Of a DNA stretch of 64,000 bases, positions 1 to 8,011 are shown in pieces. The notes under the pieces were generated by a model. It ran no database searches and had not been told where the DNA came from. It saw nothing but the letters and a program-made list of their open reading frames with translations. Source of the stretch: JAJVHZ01 sp041395385 (GTDB lineage: Bacteria > Pseudomonadota > Gammaproteobacteria > JAJPIJ01). The first letter of the stretch is position 1; the number at the start of each line of letters is the position of its first letter. The translations under genes were made by a program, and so were the position numbers. The stretch covers positions 1 through 64,000 of the forward strand of contig JAWLAN010000019.1 in the NCBI GenBank assembly GCA_041395385.1, in the 5' to 3' direction.

Positions 1-499
1 ACCAGCGGGGGGACTCCACGACAAAATCGTCGCAGAGTGCCGCTACAAATGCACTCTCACGTCGAGGGACAATCAGCGCAAGATCAATGAGTTGCGGTGG
101 CCGGTCCGGGAGTCCCGCTCTCTCCCCCAATCCGTGACGGCGGTTGCGAACGTCCGACCTCCGCCGCCTAGGGCGCCGAGTGTGGTACGGCGTCGCGACT
201 GCAGGCAGATGCAGCGCTGTTTGTTCGATGCCCGTCGAGAGGGGATGGATGGGGCCGCGTCGACAGCCCGGTGCCGCAATGGCAAGTTCCGGTCGGCGGG
301 CGGCGTCCCGATTCGCACGTATTGCACGGGCCGAGGTAACCGGCGCAGCTGCCGTTGGGGCCGTGCCGTCACTCACCGCGCAATCGCATCGACACCGCGG
401 GGAAGAGCTCGGGCAAGGTCCCAATGTTCGACACCCGTACGCCGTTTTCGGCTAAATTGGCGGCTGCGCGCCCCCTGATCTCCCTCTCGCAAGCCCGAC
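1..499. other. No recognisable gene
   Basis: I see no gene here. The open frames on both strands are Arg/Pro/Ala-rich, typical of shadow translation in GC-rich DNA, and none has a recognisable motif. The MBOAT gene starts at 500 and its promoter presumably lies in the last 100-200 bases, but I found no convincing -35/-10 pair. Confidence 0.4.
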
Positions 500-1954
500 A
501 TGCTGTTTGTCGATCCACTGTTTTTGTTCGTATTCCTGCCGTTGGCGCTCGCATCCTGGAGGATGCTCGGGCACTTTGGCGTTGGCGAGAATGGACTGCT
601 CGCCGCCGTCATTGCCGTGTCGCTGGCTTTTTATTCATGGACGAGCGTCCCGTACACGCTGATACCGATGTTTTCCGTTGCCGTGAACTGGTCAGCGGGC
701 ATGCTGATGTCGAGGGCGCCTGCCCGGGCGGGATGGATTGCCGCAGCTGCCGTCGTTCTCAATCTCTTCCAGCTCGGCGTGTTCAAGTACGCCGAATTCC
801 TCGGCGGATTCATGGTCAATCTCGCGCTGCCGCTGGGGATCTCCTTCTTCACGTTTCAGCAGATCTCCTACATCATCGATGTCTACAAGACGCGGCTTCA
901 CGAGCGCAGCCTCCTGCGGTACGCGTTCATCGTTACCTTCTTTCCCCATCTGATCGCCGGACCAATCGTCCGCTACAGCGAGTTCCGTCCACAGTTCCCG
1001 GCGTTCGCCCTGGGCCGCGTGCTGCCGCGGAACCGGTCGCTTGGCGTGTTCCTGATCCTTGTTGGACTGGTCAAGAAGATCGTGTTCGCCGATACGCTGG
1101 CGCCACTCGCCGATACCTATTTCAGCCACAGTCCCGAGGAACTTCGTGGTCAATCGGCAGCACCAATGCTGCTGGCAGGTGCCGCCTTCTACCTTCAGAT
1201 CTATTTCGACTTTTCCGGGTACACCGACATCGCCATCGGTCTCGCCAGGCTGTTCAACATCAAGTTCCCGAAGAACTTCGACTACCCCTATGCGGCGACG
1301 TCTGTCTCCGAGTTCTGGCACCGTTGGCACATCACACTGTCGCGTTTCCTGCGCGACTACCTCTACATCCCCCTGGGCGGGAATCGCGCCACGCCGCCGC
1401 GCGTTGCGGTCAACCTGATGGTGACCATGCTGCTTGGCGGCCTGTGGCACGGCGCCGCCTGGAACTTTGTCGTCTGGGGTGGCATGCACGGCCTGGCCTT
1501 GGTCGCGTTCCGGGCATGGAAGACCCTCGGCATGCGGATGCCCGTCCTGCTGGCCTGGGGCGTCACCCAGGCTTTCCTGGTGCTGACCTGGATCGTGTTC
1601 CGCGCCCCCAGTCTGTCGGCAGCCCTCGCTTCGATCGGTTCGCTTGGCAACGTCGGTGGCGATGCAGAACTGCTGACGGAAATGATCCAGGTCTGCTACG
1701 AGAGCAATGTCTTCAGACCGTTGCTCGACGCCGCCCCGTTCCAGGCACCGTCGACCTGGGTGGGTATGTTCATCGCCGTAGCGTGGGTGGTTGCGACGTT
1801 CCGGATCAGCGCCGAGTCGATCGCGCGATTGCGCGCACGACCGGTCGTGTGGACGATGGCCCTGACCGCGTTGTCGACGCTTGCCGCCGTGGTGCTGTGG
1901 GGGCGTGCAGTTCGCTCGGGTCACCCCGATCCTTTCATCTACTTCCAGTTCTGA
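500..1954 (+). CDS. MBOAT family membrane O-acyltransferase (AlgI-like)
   Basis: The product is a 484-residue polytopic membrane protein of the MBOAT family. These proteins pass acyl groups, usually acetyl, across the inner membrane for O-acylation of an exported polysaccharide or cell-wall polymer. The family core is visible: EFWHRWHITLSRFLRDYLYI, followed by PLGGNR, and about 40 residues later GLWHGAAWNFVVWGGMHG, which carries the histidine expected in the active site. Length and hydrophobic pattern match AlgI/DltB/PatA-type proteins. The next gene, 13 bases downstream, encodes an SGNH-type partner, the usual two-gene arrangement. No polysaccharide synthase or alginate gene is in view, so the acceptor is unknown. 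Confidence 0.9.
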   Translation: MLFVDPLFLFVFLPLALASWRMLGHFGVGENGLLAAVIAVSLAFYSWTSVPYTLIPMFSVAVNWSAGMLMSRAPARAGWIAAAAVVLNLFQLGVFKYAEFLGGFMVNLALPLGISFFTFQQISYIIDVYKTRLHERSLLRYAFIVTFFPHLIAGPIVRYSEFRPQFPAFALGRVLPRNRSLGVFLILVGLVKKIVFADTLAPLADTYFSHSPEELRGQSAAPMLLAGAAFYLQIYFDFSGYTDIAIGLARLFNIKFPKNFDYPYAATSVSEFWHRWHITLSRFLRDYLYIPLGGNRATPPRVAVNLMVTMLLGGLWHGAAWNFVVWGGMHGLALVAFRAWKTLGMRMPVLLAWGVTQAFLVLTWIVFRAPSLSAALASIGSLGNVGGDAELLTEMIQVCYESNVFRPLLDAAPFQAPSTWVGMFIAVAWVVATFRISAESIARLRARPVVWTMALTALSTLAAVVLWGRAVRSGHPDPFIYFQF

Positions 1955-1967
1955 GCGGAGGCGAGGC

Positions 1968-3077
1968 ATGCCATTCCTGTCCAACCTGCTGCCCATCGTG
2001 CCGCTGCTGATCGCGGGTGGGGTGATCCTGTCGCAGCACCTGCACTCGGTCCTGACCTGGCCTGGATTGGAGAGGATCGTCGTGTCGCGGCTGATCGAAG
2101 CCAACGAGCAGGACTATCTGCTGCGGATGCGAGACACCCACCTCGGCTGCAAGACCGTGCAGGCTCGCCAACCCGACGTCGTCTTCATCGGTGATTCACA
2201 CAGCTACGCCGGCTACGACTACGTTTACCTGCAGGACGTGCTTCGGCCCGCCCGTGTCGGCAACTGCGCGTTATCGGGCATGCGACTGCCGAACGTGTTG
2301 GATTTTCTCGCCGCGGCCAGGACGAACGGCGTGCGGCCGAAATACCTGGTACTCGGCATCTCGCCCGCGATGTTCTGGAGTGACGACAGGCGTATCGGCC
2401 TGACGGCGCGTGCGCGGCGAGAGATCGCAAAGATCGGCGCACCGAAGGAAAGCGTGATCTCCCTCGCCTCGGGATCGTTCCGTGAGATCGAGGATTTTCG
2501 CGACGCCAGTGCCGCGCGTTCGGCACAAGCTGCCTTCGAGCTCGGCATCGCCGGCCTCGACCCGGCGCGTGTCGATGGTCTGCTTGCCGAGGATACCACC
2601 GGAATCTACGCGTTCGACTGGTGGCGGGAGACCGTGCGCAAGGCTGTCACCGATGAGCGGCGCCTGCCCGTGGTCGAGCAGATATGCAGGGCGGCGACGC
2701 GCAACGGCGTCAGACTCGGTGTCGTCTACATCCCCGAAAGTCGATGGCTGCTGTCGTTGCTCAGTGACGAGCAGCGGCGGGAGTTTGCCGAGGTCGAATC
2801 ACGCTTCAGGGCCTGTGCCGACTGGACTGATTTCAGTTTCTTTCCTGACGGCGGGCCGAACATCTGGTACGTCAATCGTGCCCTGGTACCGGACTATCCG
2901 TACGAAGTCTGGTCGGATATGGCGGCTGCGCGCCGCTGGGTCGGGAACGGAGATGCACGGCGACGGTGGCGGTTGTTTGATCCGGACCATATGAACAGCC
3001 TCGGTGCGAGCGAATTCTCGCGGCGGATCGCGCCGGAACTGGCGGCGTGGCTACGCCGCGCGAATGCGAGGCAATGA
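1968..3077 (+). CDS. SGNH-type acyltransferase partner of the MBOAT protein
   Basis: The 369-residue protein begins with a hydrophobic N-terminal segment (residues about 5-22), consistent with a signal anchor and a periplasmic domain. VVFIGDSHSY (block I, GDSH at residues 75-78) and the late FDPDHMNSLGA supply the nucleophile serine and the Asp-x-x-His of the SGNH hydrolase fold. In AlgJ/AlgX/PatB-type systems this domain moves the acyl group from the MBOAT protein to the polymer. I chose the ATG at 1968, preceded by a GAGGCGAGG-like ribosome site, over a longer in-frame extension that overlaps the MBOAT gene. Assignment to a named family beyond SGNH is uncertain. Confidence 0.82.
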   Translation: MPFLSNLLPIVPLLIAGGVILSQHLHSVLTWPGLERIVVSRLIEANEQDYLLRMRDTHLGCKTVQARQPDVVFIGDSHSYAGYDYVYLQDVLRPARVGNCALSGMRLPNVLDFLAAARTNGVRPKYLVLGISPAMFWSDDRRIGLTARARREIAKIGAPKESVISLASGSFREIEDFRDASAARSAQAAFELGIAGLDPARVDGLLAEDTTGIYAFDWWRETVRKAVTDERRLPVVEQICRAATRNGVRLGVVYIPESRWLLSLLSDEQRREFAEVESRFRACADWTDFSFFPDGGPNIWYVNRALVPDYPYEVWSDMAAARRWVGNGDARRRWRLFDPDHMNSLGASEFSRRIAPELAAWLRRANARQ

Positions 3078-3194
3078 CAGCCGATCATCGACGGCAACCT
3101 GCCAGCCGGCATTCGCGCCGCGTTCAAAGTACCAATTACGCTCCCCGCAGTGGCGCGGACACGCGGACCACGCGCGGACTTTGCGATTAACGCA

Positions 3195-3392
3195 TCAGCC
3201 GGCGCTTGCCAGGTAGATGGCGATCAGCAGCAATACGAACGTCACGGCCTGCGCGCCCACGCGCACGAACATCAACTGGGTGCTGTGCCGTTCGTCGAAT
3301 ACGCCGCCGTGCGCCATCGAGCCCAGGCCGATGCCAAGGGCCGCGACGGTCGCAAGGAGAGCCAGCAAGATTACCGCGTTGAGAAGATCCAT
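3195..3392 (-). CDS. HIG1-domain / twin-transmembrane small protein
   Basis: This is a 65-residue protein with two hydrophobic helices (about residues 4-24 and 46-63) joined by a loop with GSMAHGG and the STQLMFVRVGAQ stretch. That pattern fits the small bacterial HIG1-like (hypoxia-induced) twin-transmembrane proteins often found near respiratory genes. I chose the ATG at 3392 because GAGGAGG then sits about 7 bases upstream; the ATG at 3398 would be too close to it. It is convergent with the SGNH gene. Function in bacteria is poorly defined; a role linked to cytochrome oxidase is known only for eukaryotic relatives. Confidence 0.75.
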   Translation of the reverse strand: MDLLNAVILLALLATVAALGIGLGSMAHGGVFDERHSTQLMFVRVGAQAVTFVLLLIAIYLASAG

Positions 3393-3614
3393 CGACATCC
3401 CTCCTCGAGGCATAGCCTCCGCAGGTACCAAACGAACCTCGGTTTCCGCTCCGGGCCGATCCCTTGCGGCGCGATCGCCCCGTTCACATCTCCTTATATT
3501 TGAAACCTAGTTCGCGGTCGGCCCATCTTGTTGACCCGGATCAGCAAAAGTCCACGGGGATACGGCCGCTTGCGTGGGATTCGCTGCCCCGCTAGAGATC
3601 TGGCGGAGTGCGTC

Positions 3615-4202
3615 TCATCCAGCAAACCGACATCGCTGGCGGCGATGATTCCTGATCAGGAGTTCCTCGGGAGCCTCTTCGCCTATCAGGCCGCGCGCCG
3701 GCGCGCCGGCTCGTGAAGACCGCTCCGCGTCGAAGGCATGTGCGGGCGTGGGCTCCACGCGGGTTCGCTCGGGCAGTTCGCGCCGGTGTATGTGCAGCAT
3801 CCTCGGGGCCCTCAGACCGAGTCTCACGTTCCGGCCCCTCAGATCGATCACGTGCAGCTCCAGGGGGCCTCTGCGGAACAGGCGGCCGACGGGCATGGTC
3901 GACGGTACGCCGGCCTCGGGCGTGATTGCGACCGATTCGAGCAGATGACGTGACAGAAGGAAGATCCCACGGGTGCGGCCTTCGGTCCCGCAGTGGCTGA
4001 AGGCACTGCGGCTGGGGTCGTCATCGTGGACCTGCAGCTGCGGCGGCAGCTGCAGGCTGATCCCGACCCGGAAGCCGCGGATCTCGGCCACGCGCGCCCG
4101 CAGTGGACCCTGTCTGAACAGGACTGCGACGGGGGACAGTGGATCGGCGCCGGGCGCGAGGGAGATATAGAGGGATTCCCGCGGAGTGCGCGTGACAAGC
4201 AT
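3615..4202 (-). CDS. Tandem CsrA-like domain protein (two CsrA domains in one chain)
   Basis: The 195-residue product contains two copies of a CsrA-like fold. Domain 1 (about 1-63) starts MLVTRTPRES and ends IRGFRVGISLQLPPQLQVHD. Domain 2 (about 79-148) starts FLLSRHLLES and ends LRGRNVRLGLRAPRMLHIHR. Both follow CsrA's order: an N-terminal L-x-R-x-x-x-E-S strand, a core strand, R-G-x-x-V-R-x-G and a V-H-R-E-type end. Each also carries about 12 extra residues before the core strand. CsrA is normally a 60-residue homodimer that binds GGA motifs in mRNA leaders, with Arg44 central. The Arg44 position is Arg140 in domain 2 but Asp60 in domain 1, suggesting an asymmetric single-chain pseudo-dimer. 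AAGGAGG lies 9 bases before the ATG. Residues 149-195 look disordered. The RNA-binding role is inferred. Confidence 0.72.
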   Translation of the reverse strand: MLVTRTPRESLYISLAPGADPLSPVAVLFRQGPLRARVAEIRGFRVGISLQLPPQLQVHDDDPSRSAFSHCGTEGRTRGIFLLSRHLLESVAITPEAGVPSTMPVGRLFRRGPLELHVIDLRGRNVRLGLRAPRMLHIHRRELPERTRVEPTPAHAFDAERSSRAGAPARGLIGEEAPEELLIRNHRRQRCRFAG

Positions 4203-4352
4203 CGCTGATGGCCTCCTTGCACACGAGGTGCGCCAGTAACTTCTCCCTTCCCGCAAGTGACGCTACGCGGATGGACACCGCCGACCAAGATACCCTGCGC
4301 CAGTCTGCGATTGGTCTCACAGTCAGTCGCGACGGCGACCCGGCGGCGAGCG

Positions 4353-4643
4353 CTACCCGTGCGGCGGATCCCCAAGCTCCCGTGTCCGCGGGCGTACCTC
4401 GGCGGCCTTGCGGTCGCCTTCCTCCAGTGCCGCCCGCAACGAGTCCAGGCGCGCCTCGACGGCGGCGATACTCGACCGGAGGTCATTGCGGCACGCCACG
4501 GCGGATGCGTAACCCTGCTCGGCGGAGAAACTGACGAATGCCAGCTCGGCCCGAAGCCGCTCGAGGTGCCTTTCCTGCATCCTGATCCGGGCCAGCAGCA
4601 CGGCCATGCCCCTGAACAGGGAAGACTTCGTGTCGGTCTCCAT
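4353..4643 (-). CDS. Small predicted coiled-coil protein, unknown function
   Basis: The frame encodes 96 residues with a heptad-rich middle: RMQERHLERLRAELAFVSF, then SSIAAVEARLDSLRAALEEG. This looks like a short alpha-helical coiled coil. I do not recognise the family. It lies between the EAL-HDOD gene and the tandem CsrA gene on the same strand, so it may belong to that regulatory group. The start is uncertain: the ATG at 4643 has no clear ribosome site, and a TTG at 4730 could extend it by 29 low-complexity residues. The amino-acid make-up is more protein-like than the opposite-strand frames. Confidence 0.45.
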   Translation of the reverse strand: METDTKSSLFRGMAVLLARIRMQERHLERLRAELAFVSFSAEQGYASAVACRNDLRSSIAAVEARLDSLRAALEEGDRKAAEVRPRTRELGDPPHG

Positions 4644-4902
4644 CGCGCGGGTCGGGGTCGCGGATTGGGACTGCGTCGTGTTCGATGTGGGACTCACGGC
4701 GTCTGCATGGACTCCGGGCTCCGCGCCCAAGTTTCAGGATAGTCCGGGTTCGACGCCAGACTGGGAGGATGTCCGCGCTTTCGGCAGTTGGATGCGCGAT
4801 CGCCCGGGGGGATTACACCGGCGGCGGCCTGCTGAGAAGGCGCGGTCCAGGTGCGGAAACACCCCGCCATTCGCCGAGGCAACCGCGGATCCAGTCCCTC
4901 GC

Positions 4903-6243
4903 CTATTGCCGCCGCGCCTGGTGAGTGCCGGTGAAGAGGTGGCTGTGACGCTCCAGCCAGAGGATCGCCTCGTAGTGCGCGTTGCCGATGGCGCCCCTGT
5001 CCAGACCCACCCTGGTCGCCTCTTCCCAGTCACCGCGCTCCCAGGCGAGCACGCAGGCGAGGACCTCGCCCACCGGGCCGGTCTTCTCGAGCAGGGCGTC
5101 GGCCAGGGCCTTCTCCAGGGCGAGCGAGGCGAGGATCTCGCGCAGGGGTCGGTCGAGCAGCGCGTCCAGCGTCGAGAACAGCCCGGCCGTGAACAGCTGC
5201 TCGGCCTTCCCCTGGCGCAGCGCATAACCGAGGAACTCGCAGGTCTTCGCGCGCACCAGGGCGATGCGAACCAGCTCCGGCGGCCTGTCGTCGAGACGGC
5301 AGAGCGCGAACATCGCCGCCCAGGTGCGGATCTGTTCGATGCCGATGAGGCGCACCGCGTGACGGACGGATTCGATGACGCGTCCCAGGCCGACGTAGGC
5401 CGAGGAGACGTAGGTGAGCACGCGGTAGGACAGCGCCACGTCCTGCTCGATGATCCCCTCGAGTTCCTGGATCTGCAGGTCCGGATCCTGCAGCCGGACC
5501 AGCAGCTTCAGTATCGAGATCCGGTCCGCGGGCAATCGCCGGCCCGAGATGACGCCGGGGCGTCCGAGGAAATAGCCCTGGAAGAGATCGAAGCCCAGCG
5601 ATCGGCAGTATTTGAACTCCTCGTCGGTTTCGACGTTCGCGGCCACCAGCTTCGCGCCGCTCGCGTGCGCGCGCAGCCTGCTCACCTCGCGCAGCAGCTC
5701 GTTGCGGGTGAACTCACGCACGTTGGTCTTCACGATCTGGGCCTGCTCGAGGAAAGCCAGCTTGCGCTCGTCGAAGACGAAGCCGTCGAGCGCGATGGTG
5801 TAGCCTTCCGCTACCCGCCGCGCGAGCGCCGCGACGATCTCCTGATCGGCCATGTGGTGCTCCGAGACCTCCAGCACCAGCCGGGTGCCGAGGGCGGGGA
5901 GGACGTTCGCGCCGGTGAGGAACGCCCGCGTGACATTGATGTAGGCGCGTCGATCGCCGACGACGTGCTCGAGTCCGAACTCCAGGAGCGCATTGACGAT
6001 GGTGTCGGCGGTCGCGCTGTCGCCGTCGGCGAATTCGGCCCGGTCGGTGTCGGCGGCGCGGAACAGCAGTTCGTAGCCCTGGACGGTCAGCGCCCGGTCG
6101 AAGATGGGCTGCCGGCCGAGAAACAGCGGCTGCAGCCAACGCTCCTCCTCCGGACCGGGCGCGGTGCCCGGCGCCGCCGCGGCACAGGCCGTAGGAGGCG
6201 CGGGCGGCGCGTCGGCACCCTTGAGTTTGTGCGGCTTGGTCAT
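4903..6243 (-). CDS. EAL-HDOD (YuxH-type) signal-transduction protein
   Basis: This 446-residue cytosolic protein has a Pro/Ala-rich N-terminus. A degenerate EAL-type domain follows (about 40-235), opening with FLGRQPIFDRALTVQGYELL and ending with GFDLFQGYFLGRP. A HDOD domain (about 245-420) then contains DVALSYRVLTYVSSAYVG and IGIEQIRTWAAMFAL. The EAL signature reads Y-E-L-L and the metal-binding acidic residues of active c-di-GMP phosphodiesterases are mostly missing, as is usual in this family, so it is more likely a sensor or scaffold than an enzyme. Relatives such as CdgJ influence motility and biofilm. It is read toward the coiled-coil and tandem CsrA genes. Confidence 0.88.
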   Translation of the reverse strand: MTKPHKLKGADAPPAPPTACAAAAPGTAPGPEEERWLQPLFLGRQPIFDRALTVQGYELLFRAADTDRAEFADGDSATADTIVNALLEFGLEHVVGDRRAYINVTRAFLTGANVLPALGTRLVLEVSEHHMADQEIVAALARRVAEGYTIALDGFVFDERKLAFLEQAQIVKTNVREFTRNELLREVSRLRAHASGAKLVAANVETDEEFKYCRSLGFDLFQGYFLGRPGVISGRRLPADRISILKLLVRLQDPDLQIQELEGIIEQDVALSYRVLTYVSSAYVGLGRVIESVRHAVRLIGIEQIRTWAAMFALCRLDDRPPELVRIALVRAKTCEFLGYALRQGKAEQLFTAGLFSTLDALLDRPLREILASLALEKALADALLEKTGPVGEVLACVLAWERGDWEEATRVGLDRGAIGNAHYEAILWLERHSHLFTGTHQARRQ

Positions 6244-6647
6244 GCCAGCTTTGACTTCAAATCCCCAAGGTACGCGGACTCAGACAGCATTGCGCACGAG
6301 CGACCACGATCGTTCGGTGGTTGATTCTGGCGATGCCTTCCTAGCGGTATATCGACCGCCGGAGGGCGAACTTGACGGGCCTGCAGGGGGGCGCGGGCCC
6401 GGCATCGCCCTGAGCCGGCCTTCCCCGCGGCGGCTCGCCGGGACGACCCCGTCCCGAAGGAGGAAACAAATATAGATGGACAGGGCCCCGAATCGCGTGT
6501 ACCGTGCCAATCGCAGTCGTTTCAAGCGGTCTTATCTGCGAGCTTTGCCCTACCTCCCCAGGCGGTACGAAAATCTCACCGGTACGTTCCTTGTTCGCTT
6601 GCAACCCGCGGGCGGTTTTGCCCGTTTCAATCAATGAGGATGTATCC
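6244..6647. other. Intergenic region and probable cold-shock leader
   Basis: The 404 bases between the divergent EAL-HDOD and cold-shock genes contain no recognisable gene. Cold-shock genes of the cspA type usually have long 5' leaders, and an AATGAGGATGTATCC stretch just before the start supplies a GAGGA ribosome site. A GC-rich hairpin-like stretch lies near 6400-6450. I could not fix a promoter by eye. Confidence 0.35.
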
Positions 6648-6860
6648 ATGAGTGAGTTTTCCACCGGTACCGTGAAGTGGTTCAATGACGCCAAGGGCTT
6701 CGGGTTCATCACCCCGGCCGATGGTGGCGATGACCTCTTCGCGCATTTCAAAGAGATCCAGGGCAGCGGCTTCAAGAGCCTCTCCGAGGGCCAGCGCGTC
6801 GAGTTCAAGGCGGCACGCGGTCCGAAGGGGATGCAGGCGACGCAGATCCGCCCCCTCTGA
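6648..6860 (+). CDS. Cold-shock domain protein (CspA family)
   Basis: The 70-residue protein is one complete cold-shock domain. It contains TGTVKWFNDAKGFGFITP (RNP1, with the KGFGFI core) and DDLFAHFKEI in the RNP2 position, where VFVHF is more common. Such proteins bind single-stranded RNA and DNA, melt mRNA secondary structure and help translation in the cold or in stationary phase. I chose the ATG at 6648 because it gives the standard family N-terminus and follows a GAGGA site; the longer frame upstream is leader sequence. A strong terminator follows about 70 bases after the stop, so the gene is probably monocistronic. Confidence 0.95.
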   Translation: MSEFSTGTVKWFNDAKGFGFITPADGGDDLFAHFKEIQGSGFKSLSEGQRVEFKAARGPKGMQATQIRPL

Positions 6861-6926
6861 AGCAGTCATCGGATTCAGCCTTCCCGGAGGGCGTTGAACG
6901 CTCTTCCGGGGAGCGAGGCCTGAATG

Positions 6927-6957
6927 AAACCGCGGTCTTCGGACCGCGGTTTTTTTT
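6927..6957 (+). terminator. Rho-independent terminator of the cold-shock gene
   Basis: A perfect 9-bp stem (ACCGCGGTC / GACCGCGGT, positions 6929-6937 and 6942-6950) closes a TTCG tetraloop. The stem is extended by A-T pairs and followed at once by a run of eight T. This is a textbook intrinsic terminator for the plus strand. Confidence 0.92.
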
Positions 6958-7268
6958 CAGTGTCGCGGGGCGTCGTATCGGTGCGTCCGCGGGCCTATGG
7001 CCGCACCCGTGGGCGCCAGGGGGAGTTCGCGTTTCGGGTCTGGACGTGCTACCGTGCCGCTAGCCCGAGCACCTTCCAGCTGTGGCAAAGGCACTCGACC
7101 TGCTGCCTCCCCGGATGAGCCGCCGCTGATTTCAGCGCTCCTTACCCTGCGACGTTCCAGTTCGAATTCCCGCGTTGCCGTTGGGTTTCCCGGGTGCCTG
7201 CCCGACGTTCGTTCCTGAACGGTCGGGGCGCAGGCGCCCTCACCGTATCTGTACCGGAGGCACCCATC

Positions 7269-7586
7269 ATGACTATCAGCATCTATGTCGGCAATCTCGA
7301 TCCTTCGACCACCAGCGATGAGATCCGCGCATTGTTCGCGGAATTCGGCGAGGTCGAGTCCGTGGATCTGCTGACCGACAAGCAGACGGGTCAGCCGCGC
7401 GGCTTCGGCTTCGTGAAGATGGCCGACAGTGGTGCCGAGTCGGCGATTGCCGCGCTCAACGCCAAGTCGGTGGGAGGCCGCAATCTCAAGATATCCGAGG
7501 CGAGGCCCCAGCACATCGGCGGCGCATCGCGCGCGCGCGGCGGGGCGTTTGGCAACGGCGGCGGCAGGGGTCGCCGGCGTTTCTGA
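7269..7586 (+). CDS. RRM-type RNA-binding protein with Gly/Arg tail
   Basis: The 105-residue product has one RNA-recognition motif: SIYVGNLDPSTT (RNP2) and GQPRGFGFVKM (RNP1). A basic glycine-rich tail (RARGGAFGNGGGRGRRRF) follows. Small RRM proteins of this build occur in cyanobacteria and many proteobacteria, often cold-induced, and are thought to act as RNA chaperones. GGAGG stands about 8 bases before the ATG at 7269. The 310-base region after the cold-shock terminator, with no other gene, suggests its own promoter and a long leader. Placement beside a cold-shock gene supports a shared RNA role at low temperature, which is inference. Confidence 0.92.
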   Translation: MTISIYVGNLDPSTTSDEIRALFAEFGEVESVDLLTDKQTGQPRGFGFVKMADSGAESAIAALNAKSVGGRNLKISEARPQHIGGASRARGGAFGNGGGRGRRRF

Positions 7587-7591
7587 TCGCG

Positions 7592-7873
7592 ATGAACGAG
7601 ACATTTAATCCTGGGCGGGCAGCGGAAGCGGGAAATATGACCTTACTGGAAAACTCGGCGACGGCATTCAGACCGACAGTGGAATTCGTGCAGACCTGCG
7701 GCGCCTGCGGCAGCGTGTTTCGCGTCGAACTGGAGTCCAGGACCACGAAGGACGACCGTCAGACCTACTCCTGCCCGCAGTGCGCGCATCACCCCTGCCA
7801 TGTCGGCTCCCCGAAGCCGCCGCGCGTGACGCTGGTCCGCAAGGGCGAGGGTCGGAAGACCGCCGAAGGCTGA
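7592..7873 (+). CDS. Small zinc-ribbon-like protein, unknown function
   Basis: The frame encodes 93 residues with two Cys pairs, QTCGACGSVFRVE and YSCPQCAHHPC, separated by about 25 residues. This pattern suits a zinc ribbon. It begins 5 bases after the RRM stop, so the two are probably co-transcribed. The ATG at 7592 has no clear ribosome site; the ATG at 7637, after GCGGGAAAT, is an alternative that keeps all the cysteines. I do not recognise a named family. A nucleic-acid-binding role fits the neighbour but is not shown by sequence. Confidence 0.6.
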   Translation: MNETFNPGRAAEAGNMTLLENSATAFRPTVEFVQTCGACGSVFRVELESRTTKDDRQTYSCPQCAHHPCHVGSPKPPRVTLVRKGEGRKTAEG

Positions 7874-8011
7874 GGATCGGCCGGCGATACCCGGCCCGCC
7901 TTGCACGCCGGCGATCGCGCGCGCCCCGGCGGTCCTTCAAGCTTCACCGGCCCCTGCCGCTATCCGTCTGTACGCCGCATGCTTGCGCGCGCTAGCAATC
8001 AGACGAATGAG

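Noticed and set aside
692..2104. Long minus-strand open frame opposite the MBOAT gene
   Set aside because: Its translation is Arg/Asp/Gln/Gly-rich with no family motif, and the plus strand carries a clear MBOAT protein. It is a GC-rich shadow.
4606..6324. 572-codon plus-strand frame
   Set aside because: It mirrors the EAL-HDOD gene on the minus strand and has no recognisable domain.
6957..7604. 215-codon minus-strand frame over the RRM gene
   Set aside because: It overlaps the well-supported RRM gene, and its composition is shadow-like.
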